The notes below the pieces were generated by a model. That model made no database searches. It worked only from the letters and a program-made list of their open reading frames with translations, and had not been told where the DNA came from. Below, piece after piece: positions 13,701 to 25,411 of a stretch of 64,000 nt of DNA (the first letter of the stretch is position 1; the number at the start of each line of letters is the position of its first letter). Both the position numbers and the translations under genes were made by a program. Origin of the DNA: Ostrinia nubilalis (Eukaryota > Arthropoda > Insecta > Lepidoptera > Crambidae); contig NC_087105.1 of the NCBI RefSeq assembly GCF_963855985.1, forward strand, positions 2,978,501 through 3,042,500, read 5' to 3'.

Positions 13701-16517
13701 ACCTCAAGTGCTAACTGAGTTAAGCGTTAGATCTATAAAACATTCGACAGAACAAAACTAACTTTCTAAAGTGCTTTTACAATCATACGAGAGCACTAGA
13801 ATTTTATTCACTTCGTCGCTATAATACGCCATCTCTATCCAAAGTACGTTTTTACCAGAAATGTACTTTACCACATCGATTCCTGGGAATTAGGTGGCTT
13901 TTTCTATTGTTTGCCTGGAGCACTCCCTGGACGGGGGCCAAGCCGGGATTAATTAATTGGGACAGGGACAATTGGGACACTGGGACACATCCCGGTGTCT
14001 AAGATGCTTGCTTGGAGTGCGCTTTAGTGCATAAGACAGTGCTTTAGCTGTTTCATTATTTGATTCCAAAGCTTACGTAGCGAATGCCAGAGTCTTGGCA
14101 AAATTCTAGTTTAGATGTTTAATGCTTTTTAGATGCTATTAAAACAGTAGATCAAACTGGCAATTTTAAAACAACAGAATGGGAGGTTGTATCTACTATC
14201 ACCAGTTATACTAAGGATTGCAAGTGAAAATGCAATCCATAATTTCGACAAGACAAAGTTTACTTCCACAGAACTCTTGTAAACAAAACCCTTAGGTTTA
14301 TTAAAAAACCAAAGAAAAATCCCGTTAATTAGGAAAAGGAATGGAAATGATCCTAACTTCGCCGACTCAATTAAAAATCTTTTTTGAACTGTTATGAAAA
14401 TAATAATTGGCCCCAAGTTTCAAACCAGACGTAATTTTGTTTGTTTATTTTTTGATTTTTGTTCAACATTTTTTGAGATCGTTATGTAGGTAGTGTCTTG
14501 TGTAACATCGATGAGAAACACCGAAACACGGTCCACACGTGACAAATCAAGTAAATATACTTAACTAATATTTTTTTTATTTATATTGTTACTAGCTTTT
14601 CGCCCGCGGCTTCGCCCGCGTGGAATTTTGTCTGTCAAATACCAGGATAAAACCAGGATAAAAACTATACTATAGTAAGTATGTCCTTTCCCGGGACTCA
14701 AACTATCTCTATGCCAAATTTCATCAAAATCGGTTCAGTGGTTTAGGCGTGAAAGCATGACAGACAGACAGACAGTTACTTTCGCATTTATAATATTAGT
14801 ATAGATCTCATAATTTCTGATCGTCCAAACTTCTTGAACGATTTGGCAGCGAACATTCATGATCTTCATTCACCTTTGTTTATAAGGCAATTTAGGAAAT
14901 ATGATTTTTTTCCGATATTCCACTGCTTTGTGGCAGTGTGTGGCTTACAAAACTAAATAAGTAGATAGCTGGTCTGGACATTTTGTTCTCACAAACATCT
15001 GCATAAAATTTAAGTACAAACTAAAGCATGTGCTTTACTCGTACAATAAATCCTTCGAATCATGTAACAAGTAGATACAGCGGTACGGGTGTACCAATTA
15101 CGGGCGGGTTTGGCGCGAATCCAACATTAAAACAATCGCATAGATTGCTCTTGTCCATTGCCGCCGACCTAATTTATTTGTCACCGAATTATAGTTAGGC
15201 GCGGACGGGTGACGACACTGTGACAGTATATCTTGCTCTTTTACATTTTCGTAAAGAGAAAGAGAGAGACAACGTAGTACTAATTCTTATCTACTCGTAT
15301 GGAGTGACATTATACTGTTAACCGTGCGCGCGCGCCTTTAAAATGACAAATTGAACAACTGTAGAACGCAGTGCTTTAGTTCCTGTCTAGTTCTTAACCG
15401 ACTTCAAAAAAAGGTTATCATTTGACTCGTATGTACAGTCGACAGCTAAATCAGACTACAAATTCGTTGCAAATTATCCTATTACAACTGTATAAGATGC
15501 CACCGCGATTAGCTTGATGCGTAGTCGTCTGTACATAATATTGCCAAAATTACACAGTTTTATATAAGTCTAACAATAATAATAATTAGTGAATAAAATT
15601 ATATGATTTCATTAAGTGGCCAAATTATCACCACAACTTGTCATTAATCGGTATGCGTTCACGACGGCGAAAATTCCAAAAAACAGTCTTTAATTTTGAA
15701 TAAAACGAATCTTTCTTTCTTTTTTAATTCATAAACACTACAATTTCATGAAAATAAATGTGTTAAATACCCTTATTACACCCATGCAAAGCATGCCCTT
15801 CTTAGCATAATTTGCCTCATTAGCATGATGTAAAAATTCGACATCATTGGAAAACTGCACAGAAACCATCGGTTTGAATTAATGCAGATTTTGATGGATC
15901 GCCACCGCAAGTGTTCAGATAAAATGGTTTGCATTTCAACTTATCTTTTTGGAGCCTTTCTGCTACTTTTGATGGTATGAATGCATTACCAAATTGCAGT
16001 TCTAAGACCATGAGTGCGCACTGCAGATTTTGAGTCAGCTTTTTTGTACCTCTTGGGGCACTTTTATTTTATTTTTATTGCAATATTTATGAAAGTTAAC
16101 TTTTGAAAATTCTAATGAAAAAATATTTAGATTTACTTTACAGGGTTATTTCGCAACTTTAAAAAGCATAAGCATAAGCCTCTGGCGCAGTGGGGTAAAA
16201 AGGGTCGAACGTACGGTCTACGTTGGATTTGAAGAACTACATATACTACAGTAGAAATTTTACTTAATTGCCCGACTGTAATTTTGCGTTTTCTGTGATT
16301 TTCTGCAACTATTCAGCCAGCTGCTACTGAGCTGACTTAATTACGTAGCTAATTTGTGCGCATCAAAATGACACCAAAGCGTGCCTTTGTTTCGTTGTCA
16401 AAAATAGCTTTTGCATTCTAAAACCTCAATCGTATGTGATCTCATTCATTACAGTACGCATTAGAGACTGCAGCGAGCGTAGACGACGGACCTGATTTAT
16501 TGGGCCACCTCCTGCCC
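13701..16517. other. Intergenic, repeats only
   Basis: No gene was recognised. It contains the small element at 14592-14816 (listed separately), a fragment beginning AACCGACTTCAAAAAAAGG near 15397 related to 27906-28421, and AT-rich unique-looking DNA. Confidence 0.5.
14592..14816 (+). repeat. CTAGCTTTTCGCCCGCGG-type lepidopteran short repeat
   Basis: It begins CTAGCTTTTCGCCCGCGGCT, contains AAATCGGTTCAGTGGTTTAG and ends with CGCATTTATAATATTAGTAT. Related copies lie at 19950-20040 (partial), 49805-49970, 53100-53190 with 62115-62135 (split by the LTR element), and 62362-62470. Confidence 0.75.
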
Positions 16518-16870
16518 TTAACGACACCTCGTGATGTACGGCTTGGATGTCATGGTACGAGCTAAAGGATATTGAGTCTTTTCGTTCGTTTCAATCGAAA
16601 GACGTCCACTGGACAAAGGCCGCCCAAGGTTTTCCGCAAAGACCGGTCCTGCGCCGCCCGTATCCAGGCACCTCTCGCGACCTTCACCAGATGGTCGGTC
16701 CACATATTGGGAAGCCTGCCCACACTACGTATTTCGGCTCGTGGTCGCCACTCGAGAACTTTTCTGCCGCAGCGGCCATCAGCTCTAAAAGCTATGTGCC
16801 CCGCTAACTGCCACTTGATTTTAGCGATTCTGCGGGCTATGTCAGTCACTTTGGTTTTCCTGTGTCTTGT
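16518..16870 (-). pseudogene. RTE-type LINE C-terminal fragment
   Basis: The minus strand encodes TDIARRIAKIKWQLAGHIA and further pieces such as DVFRLKRTKR. This is the same polyprotein end as at 39525-39950. No complete frame remains. Confidence 0.75.
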
Positions 16871-17084
16871 TTGAGTCTTTTAAACCTTTGTGATTTGGAC
16901 CTAGGCTCCACAACTTCTGCGGTTTGATACCTTTTGTGACACAGCTTGTGTATATTATCACCTACACTTCCTGACCTTTACGATAACTTATGTTGTCGTG
17001 GTACGAGGTAAAACATGTCGAGTCTTTTCCATACTTTTTTTACTCAGCTTTTTTAACTTATTCGGCATGGGGCACACTGAAAAC

Positions 17085-17200
17085 CAGGGTCGTGGCCTTC
17101 GTCACCGGGGGCCACGGCAGGCCGCTACCAACCGGTCATTATTAGAAATCATTGGGGAGGCCTATGTTCAGCAGTGGATGACTTATGGCTGAAATGATGA
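17085..17200 (+). repeat. RTE LINE 3' tail
   Basis: It contains GGCCGCTACCAACCGGTCAT, then ATGTTCAGCAGTGGATGAC and terminal ATGATGATGATAA. Confidence 0.75.
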
Positions 17201-17834
17201 TGATAATTCCAAAAAACGAAATGAACTTTAAAATAAAACCGTGTATAGTCTGGTCCGTGAGCACGTAGAATTTTGTCCAATGACCCCTAGCTACCCATCC
17301 TTATGCTTTAGAATCAAAATCGCAATATCTCCCAACTCAGACCCAACCAGTAGCAAACGGTGACTGTTAAGAACAAAGAGAATTATTCGAAGATGAAGTC
17401 AACCATGTTATTGCGGGAGAGACACGCGTGATTAATGTCCGAGCCATTTACACTGTTCTTTTACCTGCCACCATTTATTTATGTGAGAGTGTGTCGTTTA
17501 ATTGTTTTTGATGTAGGTTTGTGTACTGTGAAATATGGGCGAGATGTGTTGGGGAAATCGCAAGTTGAGCTGTAACTCAAATGGAACATGAGACCGCGGT
17601 AACAATTGTTGATTTCTATTATGTCTTAGGTAATTCACTGGTACTTGAAGGGCTACTAAAACTGTATGTTGACTGTTGAAATACACCTACTTCAAATTCC
17701 TCTACCTTGATAAGGCATACATAATCGTATTTTTAGCTCTTGAATTCAAATGCTCGTTCCTCATTAGGGTGATCCATAACTTATTTACATTATGTTATTT
17801 AATATTGAATTTTCCTGTATCTGTTTAATTGAAA

Positions 17835-17990
17835 AGAGGGTGCCAAAGGCGACTTAGTTTCTTCCGCCATTTCTTCTCAGCAACAGCCCATTATGTTGTC
17901 CCAAAGTGGTAATGCAAGTTATATTTGGGAACAGTACAAGTTCCCTGTAAAGGGCCGTGTAAATACTGAATAAATGATTTGAATTTGAAT
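17835..17990 (+). repeat. Retroelement 3' end (CTTCTTCTCAGC family), copy 1
   Basis: The words CTTAGTTTCTTCCGCC and TTCTTCTCAGCAACAGCC recur in diverged form at 29545-29690 and 37800-37945. All three end near an AATAAA-like tail, so they look like 3' ends of one retroelement family. Confidence 0.5.
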
Positions 17991-18276
17991 ACATAGGTAC
18001 ATTTATTTCAGAGAAATCTTATTAGCTTAAGCATTATGTATGACTCAAGTTTTCAGCAGTGTGGAAAATACGAAATACCTTAGAGAAATCACGTCAGGAC
18101 GTAAAAGATAAACAATGTTTAGTAAGGTTTCCATTTAATTAATTCACTCAAAGTTAGAAGTTTGTCGGGCCTCATAAATATTGACAACTATAAGCCCAAC
18201 CTCGGAAAATTATTTCAATAAAATTATTTCTGCCTCTTTAGGTAGAGTCACATTGTTAGAGTGTATGACGACTGAA

Positions 18277-18325
18277 ACTAGACCCAGTTTTCTAGACCAA
18301 GATAGTCTAGAAAACTAGGTCTAGT
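18277..18325. repeat. Short near-perfect hairpin
   Basis: Arms at 18277-18297 and 18305-18325 are complementary over 21 bp with one mismatch, around a 7-nt loop. No transposon ends or gene adjoin it. Confidence 0.8.
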
Positions 18326-18866
18326 CTGCCTCAAACAATATGCTTACTTTGACTGGTTACATTTATATGAAATTTATATTGAAAATCAGATTATTTTGGT
18401 TATCTTAGACGCTTCGATCAATCTGACGCTGACTGTACTATAATTTTGTATTGTGAGCAATAAGGTCAATAAATAAATAAAACAAACTAGATATGTACGA
18501 GTACTAGAGGTACACTCTGCAACACAGGTTATTCTGACAACATTGTGGTTTCTGTCAATGGTTAGATCACGACCAAAATAGAAAAGTCAACCGACTGCAG
18601 CATTGCGACAGTTTTCAAGCCTAATCTGTATTAGACAAAACCACCGACGTTAATTTTAACATGCATGTTCCGGCACATTTGTTTCGATACACATTAGACT
18701 TGGTGGTCTACTCTGAAAACCATGACATTTCTACTCTCTCCCTCTTTGTCAAAATTAAAGAGAATGAAAGAGACAAAGGTGATTGTTGAAATAAGTGCCT
18801 TTTTCCTGTGATAGAGATTTTGACTACGTGTTCTTGCAACTCACGAAGGCGAGTGAGTTTTACTTG

Positions 18867-18893
18867 TGTGTGTGTGTGTACGTGTACACGCAC
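18867..18893 (+). repeat. GT-rich microsatellite
   Basis: TGTGTGTGTGTGTACGTGTA forms a short imperfect dinucleotide run. Confidence 0.8.
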
Positions 18894-20241
18894 ATAACGA
18901 TAGTGTAATGTCTATCAAAACTTTTGAAAAACGAACAGTAGCGAGCCACCACAGATGTAAAGCTCACTTGCCTTCGTGAATTGCAACACGGTTTTCGGAG
19001 TAGACCATCAAGCCTCCTTGGACTTGACGCATTGTGGAGTCCAGAATAGGACTCCTCCATCAACATTGACTTTTGTGGTTGCAATAATTGCACGTGATTT
19101 CTGTGGCTAAATTGGCTGCGTGGTCGTAAACTTAAAAATAGTGGCAGCGGCAGCGAAATTAGCTAAGCGTGTTTTTAACAGAGCAGCAATTTACGGCTGT
19201 TAAAATTAAAATTACCTAGTTGTTTATTTTTTTTTTTATTATAAAATACGCTCGTATTCGAAAGTCTTCAACCGTTTTTTAATACTTTAATTGTTGCATT
19301 TCACATCCAAACCAATTTTAAGAATTGTGCCGTTAAATTGAAAGAGTTAAGAAGGTGTAAAGTAGGTAGTACTTGGGGCCAGTCGCATTATGTTAGATCT
19401 ATAGAACACATTCACAGGTTTGGCTTACTCCTAGCAAAACTAAATTTATATCGTTCCAACTTAATGTATGATGTATCAGAATTCCACAGAATTTAATTCG
19501 AGTCTTTTCGTTAGTTTAGTCTCATAATATTTTCTTCTAGTAACTCTACATAATAATGCAATTTGTACCGTTCTAACACTATTAATAAACAAAACTGAAT
19601 CTGTATCGTTCGTACTAATTTGAGAGCGAAATGTTCCGCCACATTTGTTCGGATACACATTATTTCAGTTCGAGACGTCGTCGTCGGTTCGGTTCCGATA
19701 ATTGCGCGGTTTCGCAGCGGATTTAGCTCGGATGTGATTTGAGGGGGGCAGACGAGCGTTTATTTTAAAATGGTTAACCGCTCTAGCAATATTTTGTGAG
19801 TATCTTTTTCTGCGTCATCGTAGCTCCTGAAAGCTTTCACAATTTGTAATCGGTTCCCTACATGGATCGATTTAGAGTTAGGTTTTTTGTTCAAAAAGTG
19901 GCCAGAGTTACAAGCTTTTTCCCGGGACTTACCTATCTTGCGTGAATTTTGGGCTCTGAAAGTTCTGAAAAAAGACAAGGATAAAAACAATCCTTCATTT
20001 TCAGTTCTGTGGTTTAAGCGAGAAAGAGTAACACGTATCCACTAGTGTGTATCAAATCAAAAGGACGAAGCTAGGATATTAACAAAGCTAAAAAAACTCG
20101 TATTAGAATAAATAAAGACAGCGATGTGAAGTAAGTACACATTTTGTAGTTCTAGAGAACTCTGACCTTTTTTTTACGTCAGGAAATGCTTTGGTTATGT
20201 GGGACTCTCCAAATTTTCTAGATCCATCCATTACCCGCTAT

Positions 20242-20390
20242 TCTGCAACCCTCAGAAACCGTAAAAGTAAACGTCTGACAAATGACGCCGCGACGACCGA
20301 ACGCATCGATCACAATTAGCGCCTCTCTGCTGTCCGGATTCGGACACGGACACGTAGAAAGGGGTTCAGTTACACTAAACAATGAAAAAA
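20242..20390. repeat. Direct repeat pair, left copy
   Basis: It shares a block of about 68 bp, almost base for base, with 20712-20870 (for example GCGACGACCGAACGCATCGA). The flanks on both sides are weaker matches. The copies are about 470 bp apart in the same orientation. Confidence 0.85.
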
Positions 20391-20711
20391 AGTGTTTACT
20401 AGGATTTAAAACTTGATACTAAATAGGTACGTCCCCAAACAACTGCACTCAGAAAGATTTTATGAATGCGACTGATAACGCCACTCTTGTAGCGGAGTTT
20501 TGGGCTGACACTGTATAGGTTTGTAGTCGACACGACTGGAAGAAGAAGAAACTTGATACACCAACTGCCGCAGGTAAGAAGGAGGCTTTTGTTTGCCGAA
20601 TAACTGCTCTGATTACTGAGCTACAGAGTAACCTAGATGAAGCACAATAATTCAGGTGTAGTTGAACTCGAGGCTAAGTTTTCTAGACGATATTATTATA
20701 TTAACCGCCCG

Positions 20712-20870
20712 TCTGCAACCCGCAGAAACTGTAAAAGTAAACGTCTGACAAATGACGCCGCGACGACCGAACGCATCGATCACAATTAGCGCCTCGCTGC
20801 CGTCCGAGACCAGTTCGGAGTCCGGACGCTCGGACACGTGGCAAGGGAGAGGTTCATTTAAACTGAATAA
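20712..20870. repeat. Direct repeat pair, right copy
   Basis: This is the partner of 20242-20390. The matching core carries AATGACGCCGCGACGACCGA. Both copies end in a CGGACACG stretch. I cannot assign the unit to a known family. Confidence 0.85.
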
Positions 20871-21935
20871 AAGATAAAAATAAATTCAGCAAAAATAAAT
20901 AAGGTGGTAAACAAACTTTTAAGATAAGGCTACAACTTTCGCTTCTCAGGTGACTGCTTGATCACCAAACTACGGATACATTGGTCAATCTGACGATATT
21001 TTCAGCTGTGAAAATAGAAACCTTTTAAAATAGTTTTGTAAATTATTAACTTTCTATTTGATTTCCATATAACCTGATGATGAACTACGAGCACATTTAC
21101 CTTTGCTATGAACCTTTATTTACTCAAGTTCTTCAAATAAAAATACAGACCCAAGAATAATTTTATTTCAAGACTTGATTGGTCATATTAAAATTCTGCC
21201 AAATGACGCATTTGGGTACTTCTCATTTACACTCGAATTTGATGGTCACACAATAATAATTCATAAACGGTATAAGTTAGAACAATACCTTTGAAATCAG
21301 ATGATAAAATATCTATTTAGCTACATACAAAATAAATTTTATCGTAATAGAAGCAAAAATAATACGAAAAAATCACATGAAACGATAAAAAACGGGGTCA
21401 TTTTTTGCGTTCTCATCGTGTCACACCTTCGGTTGCAATGAAACATTTGTTTACTGCATTCACAATTTTCATTCAATTTGTGTGTAGCATATACTAAAAT
21501 CATCGTAATTAAATATACTTTCCACACAATAGTTAAAAAAATATCTTCTTATAATTATTTTGAATTGAGAAAGCGAAATACGTTGGTCACACGATTTTAG
21601 GTACCTAAAATTTTGAGTAATAATACAAGATTGCCGTTAAACCGAACACCAGGAACCAATCACAGTGTTCTATTCCGTTAACGTCAGTCACGCTTCGACC
21701 ATTGGGGAGGTGAGATAGGTCGATCGTCGCTCCGCGAAAAAAATACGTAGCTTTTTGTGATTGTCCATAGACATACCGTCGCTTGCTTGAACAATATTTT
21801 CTATCTCTAAAATTTAAACAATTTAATTGAAACTTTGCCATTGAAAACTTAACATGTTAGACTTATTTGTGTAGTATTCGACTTGAACCGTTAAATTCAA
21901 ATTTAAGGATAATTCATAAAAAACTAAAATTTTCG

Positions 21936-22719
21936 TCACCTTCGTGGCATCACCTTCGTGGTGTTTTATACACGAAGGTGATTTTAGGCCACGAAAGTGA
22001 TTTCTTGCTTTGGTTTATTTTAAAATATAGTGACTGGTGTTTATGTTTTTACAATATTTTAATAACTAATAAATTATACGTGGTAAAGTAGAGATCAGTA
22101 CATCAATAAATAAATAAGGGCCTCGTATTTTTGTTGTCTGTCTGTATGACTGTATATATGTGACTGTGTATCTGTTTGTAAGATAAATTTAATCTGAAGT
22201 TTGAGTTAAAAGTTGTACAACAAAAATACGAGGCCCTCTGGCCTAAATAAAAAATATATTTTTGTTGAGGGACTGATAATCAGTTAGAGTTCTTTTTTAT
22301 TGAGGTACTGATAATCCGTTTTTTGCTTCTTTAGCATTTCAGAATGCCACCAGTGTCACCCTTAAAACCAATTGCGTAGAATCTTGTAACTTAGTAGGTG
22401 ACCTAATCGGTAAAATTTTATCTTGTATTTAAGTAGGTACCTATTTATATTATGTTATAGCTATTTATCTATGAAAATAAGACAAAATATATGTTTTATA
22501 AACACTTAAGAGTCATTTACAGTAGTAAAGTTTGAAAAAATTATTGCTGTGAAGTACAGAATCACTTTCGTGGCATCAAAAAATTCAAAACGTTAAATCT
22601 TCCAAACGAGACTCACTATTTGACTGATTTACTGAGAATACAATCTTCACATCAAGCGCTACAATTTTTGTTTACAAAAAGTTGAAATAAGTTAGAAATA
22701 AAATTCGCCACGAAGGTGA
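21936..22719. repeat. Cluster of TCACCTTCGTGGC motifs in both orientations
   Basis: The motif or its complement occurs at 21936-21948, 21950-21961, 21971-21981, 21988-22000 (one change), 22562-22574 (one change) and 22707-22719. Four lie within 65 bp and can fold back on each other. The pattern resembles subterminal repeats of a DNA transposon, but I could not place its ends. Confidence 0.65.
22118..22237. mobile_element. Small inverted-repeat element
   Basis: GGGCCTCGTATTTTTGTTGT (22118-22137) is inverted at 22217-22237. The 80-bp interior is rich in TGTCTGTCTGTATGACTGT. It is probably a MITE. Confidence 0.65.
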
Positions 22720-23139
22720 CGATGAGAACCGTGGCGATGAGAAATACCCATTTAATTTACACTCAAGTTTGAATCAAGCTTTTAAAGTCGTTTTAGACTT
22801 TTCAGAGTACGTCCACCAAGACACAAATCCCAAACTATTTTTTGTTCAATGAAGAATGTTCACTAATTTTGTTTTTTAGCTTTCTGTATTCTCTGTTAAA
22901 AATAAAAAATACACGTGAAAGAATTATTTCGATACGTCAATTAGTTTCCAAGATATTGAATTTTAAAAGTGCGGGCGGCGGCCGGCCCGCCATTTTATGC
23001 GCGTGACGTCATATTACAGTGACTGGCTCATATTTGTATGGGTGGAATCTTGCAAGCTGAATTAAGACCCACTTCCAGGCAATCGATTAAGCTGAAATTT
23101 CGCAAACACATGTGATTTGGATGACCATGCAATATTATG

Positions 23140-23350
23140 ATGACATGGAGCTGATCTGATGATGGAGCTGGAAGGTGGCCATAGGAACTCTATAATAAAA
23201 CGACTTAAATGCATCGAGTTTGGGCTCGTTCGTTTTGTATCGATGAGTATTTTAATTCTATATAGTAATCAGGGTCTAATGATGAAGCTGGAAGGTAATT
23301 CGCAATAAAACGACACAATCGCATCAAGTTTGGGTTTGGTTCAATTTTAA
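23140..23350 (+). repeat. Two diverged units in tandem
   Basis: GATGGAGCTGGAAGGT, ATAAAACGAC and GCATCGAGTTTGGG occur at 23149-23225, and again with changes at 23278-23335. Confidence 0.55.
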
Positions 23351-23359
23351 TTTCTGTGA

Positions 23360-23440
23360 TGGGTCTGGGTGTTAATATGTTAATAAGATTGTATTTACAA
23401 AATAAATGTATTTAAGTATGTTTATATCCGTTTTCTAGTG
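23360..23440 (+). repeat. SINE family 1, body fragment
   Basis: GTATTTAAGTATGTTTATAT and the surrounding bases match the middle of the SINEs at 2703 and 13437. Head and tail are missing. Confidence 0.7.
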
Positions 23441-24235
23441 AGCAGACACTGTGAATGTACGTCACGCGGGGTCACGTGACCGTCGGCGGGACTCAATATT
23501 TAAGCGAACTTTGAATGCCTATAAAATCATAACTACTGGGTATTTTTGAATAAAATAAAAACTAATGTATTTGTAAATGTAAAAGCTTAACTGTAACACA
23601 GGTTTCAAGTGATTTTGCATACCTAGTAACATTCTCAATTTTATTTTACTGCCTTCTAAGCGTTAATTATTATTTTCATCATTTCAGCCACTGCAGGACG
23701 TCTATTACCTACTGCTGAACTTTGCCAAAATATTTTTTTGTCAATTATTGTAGTGTCATATAATAATATAAAATAAGACGTGTCTATAGTCATGATTAAT
23801 GGTATGATTTATGAATCAGTTTACCAAAAATCCGATCATTTCCTGGATCCGTATCGGCCGTCAAACTTCTCCCGCATAATTTCCTGGAGTGTAGGACGAA
23901 CTCACCTGTCAGAGCATCGGGAAATGAATGGAAACGCGATTTATTTGTAAACCTGTACTTATACTGGAGGACTAATAAGGCTCTTCTTACAGAGACATCC
24001 CGTTTTTTGCAGGATCCCGTTTAGTACTTTAATATTAACATTCACATAAAAACCGCAAAAAAGCCGATCCGTTCGAATTTAGAATTCTAATTTCTTTTGT
24101 CACGGCAATCCAGTTTTTCAGATCCAGTTCAGATCCCGCAAAACGGCACTTTTGAGTGAACACAGAAGTATGTGTATGAAATGGTATCCCTCCGTTTGGC
24201 CAAATTATTTTTCGCCAAACATTATCTGGACGCAG

Positions 24236-24330
24236 GCCGCAAGGTACCAATCGATCAACGTGGAAAGCATTAGGGGAGCCCTATGTTCAGCAGTGGACGT
24301 CCCATGGCTGAAACGATGATGATGATGATG
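24236..24330 (+). repeat. RTE LINE 3' tail
   Basis: CCTATGTTCAGCAGTGGACG is followed by ATGATGATGATGATGATTA. It is truncated on the 5' side. Confidence 0.75.
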
Positions 24331-25164
24331 ATTATCTGAAATTATTAGCAGATACACACACATTACTAAACTCTAAAACAAAATTATCAGCAATTTTGGC
24401 CAAGTAGTTGAGGCATAAAAGTTGTGAAGACAAAACTTAGGTATATTTTTTTATTATATTCGCTAATTAGTAAAATTACCTTAACTAAACACAGTACCCA
24501 CTAAATCCTTTTCAAAAACATCCAAGCTAAATATGGCTTTACCTCGTTCACCAGTCCGTGGCTAATTACCTTTCAGGCAATCAATCTTGCGAACTCGCAA
24601 CAAATTGTCATTGTGACCTCTCTGACGGGCTGATGCGTCAACGGATTTATAATAAACCCTCATTAAACGCAAAATGTGGAACAATAATGTGGAATGGCAC
24701 GAATTTTTGACCTATATTAATATCGGTTGAAGGATTTCACAGTTATGAAAGAGGAATTTATACTGAAAAAGAGGAGACTCAGAGTGATATTTTACGCCTT
24801 TGGGCCATTTCGTAGCCAAATTTAGTAGATGGTTACGAAATGGGAAAAAATCCCATTTTGAAGTTGGCTTCTTACTGAAATGGTCCAATGTCAATTTTTT
24901 CTCTTCTGGGAAAATTAGTTAGGTACTTGAAATTTTATAAGATCTCTTTTAAAATTAGATACTTTATATTTCAACAATGCTGAAATGCAATAAAATTTTA
25001 TAATTACAAAATAAGTTAAGCATTTAGGTCATGATATAAATTATCCATTGGCGATTATCACTACAAGCGATGTCTTCTCATGGAAAGAACAAATTCTTTT
25101 TACACAAAACTGGGAATGTGGTGAAGTATTTTAATTATCTGAAGCAATTTTTAAATCAGTCATC

Positions 25165-25411
25165 GTCTACATACTTATCTTGTCCTAATTTACAACAGTA
25201 ATTTAGATTATAGTTTATGTATTAGGTAGACTGACACAAATATCTGATAATCTATCTATCATTATCACTACTAATGATATTAAAGAAAATACCAAATTCA
25301 ACGATAATCCGAGTTTATCAAAAGGCAAAACAGATAACATTACGCTGGCTGATAAAACTTTAGTAGCAAACGTTCTTTTTGCTTTAATTAGTTTAGTATA
25401 AATTAAGTAAA
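25165..25411 (+). promoter_or_regulatory. GATA-rich region upstream of gene C
   Basis: In about 250 bp before the ATG there are at least six GATA-type motifs on either strand, including CTTATC near 25171, CTGATAATC near 25236, CATTATCAC near 25260, CGATAATCC near 25300, CAGATAACA near 25330 and CTGATAAAA near 25350. GATA factors drive many insect gut genes, so this is a plausible promoter-proximal enhancer. No start site can be fixed from the sequence. Confidence 0.45.

Larger units (their letters stand above)
17201..25164. other. Large gene-free stretch with scattered repeats
   Basis: No exon, RNA gene or carboxypeptidase relic was recognised on either strand. It holds the individual repeats listed separately (17835, 18277, 18867, 20242, 20712, 21936, 22118, 23140, 23360, 24236). 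The GC-rich patch near 22975-23030 has a TGACGTCA (CRE-like) octamer and overlaps repetitive DNA. Confidence 0.45.
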
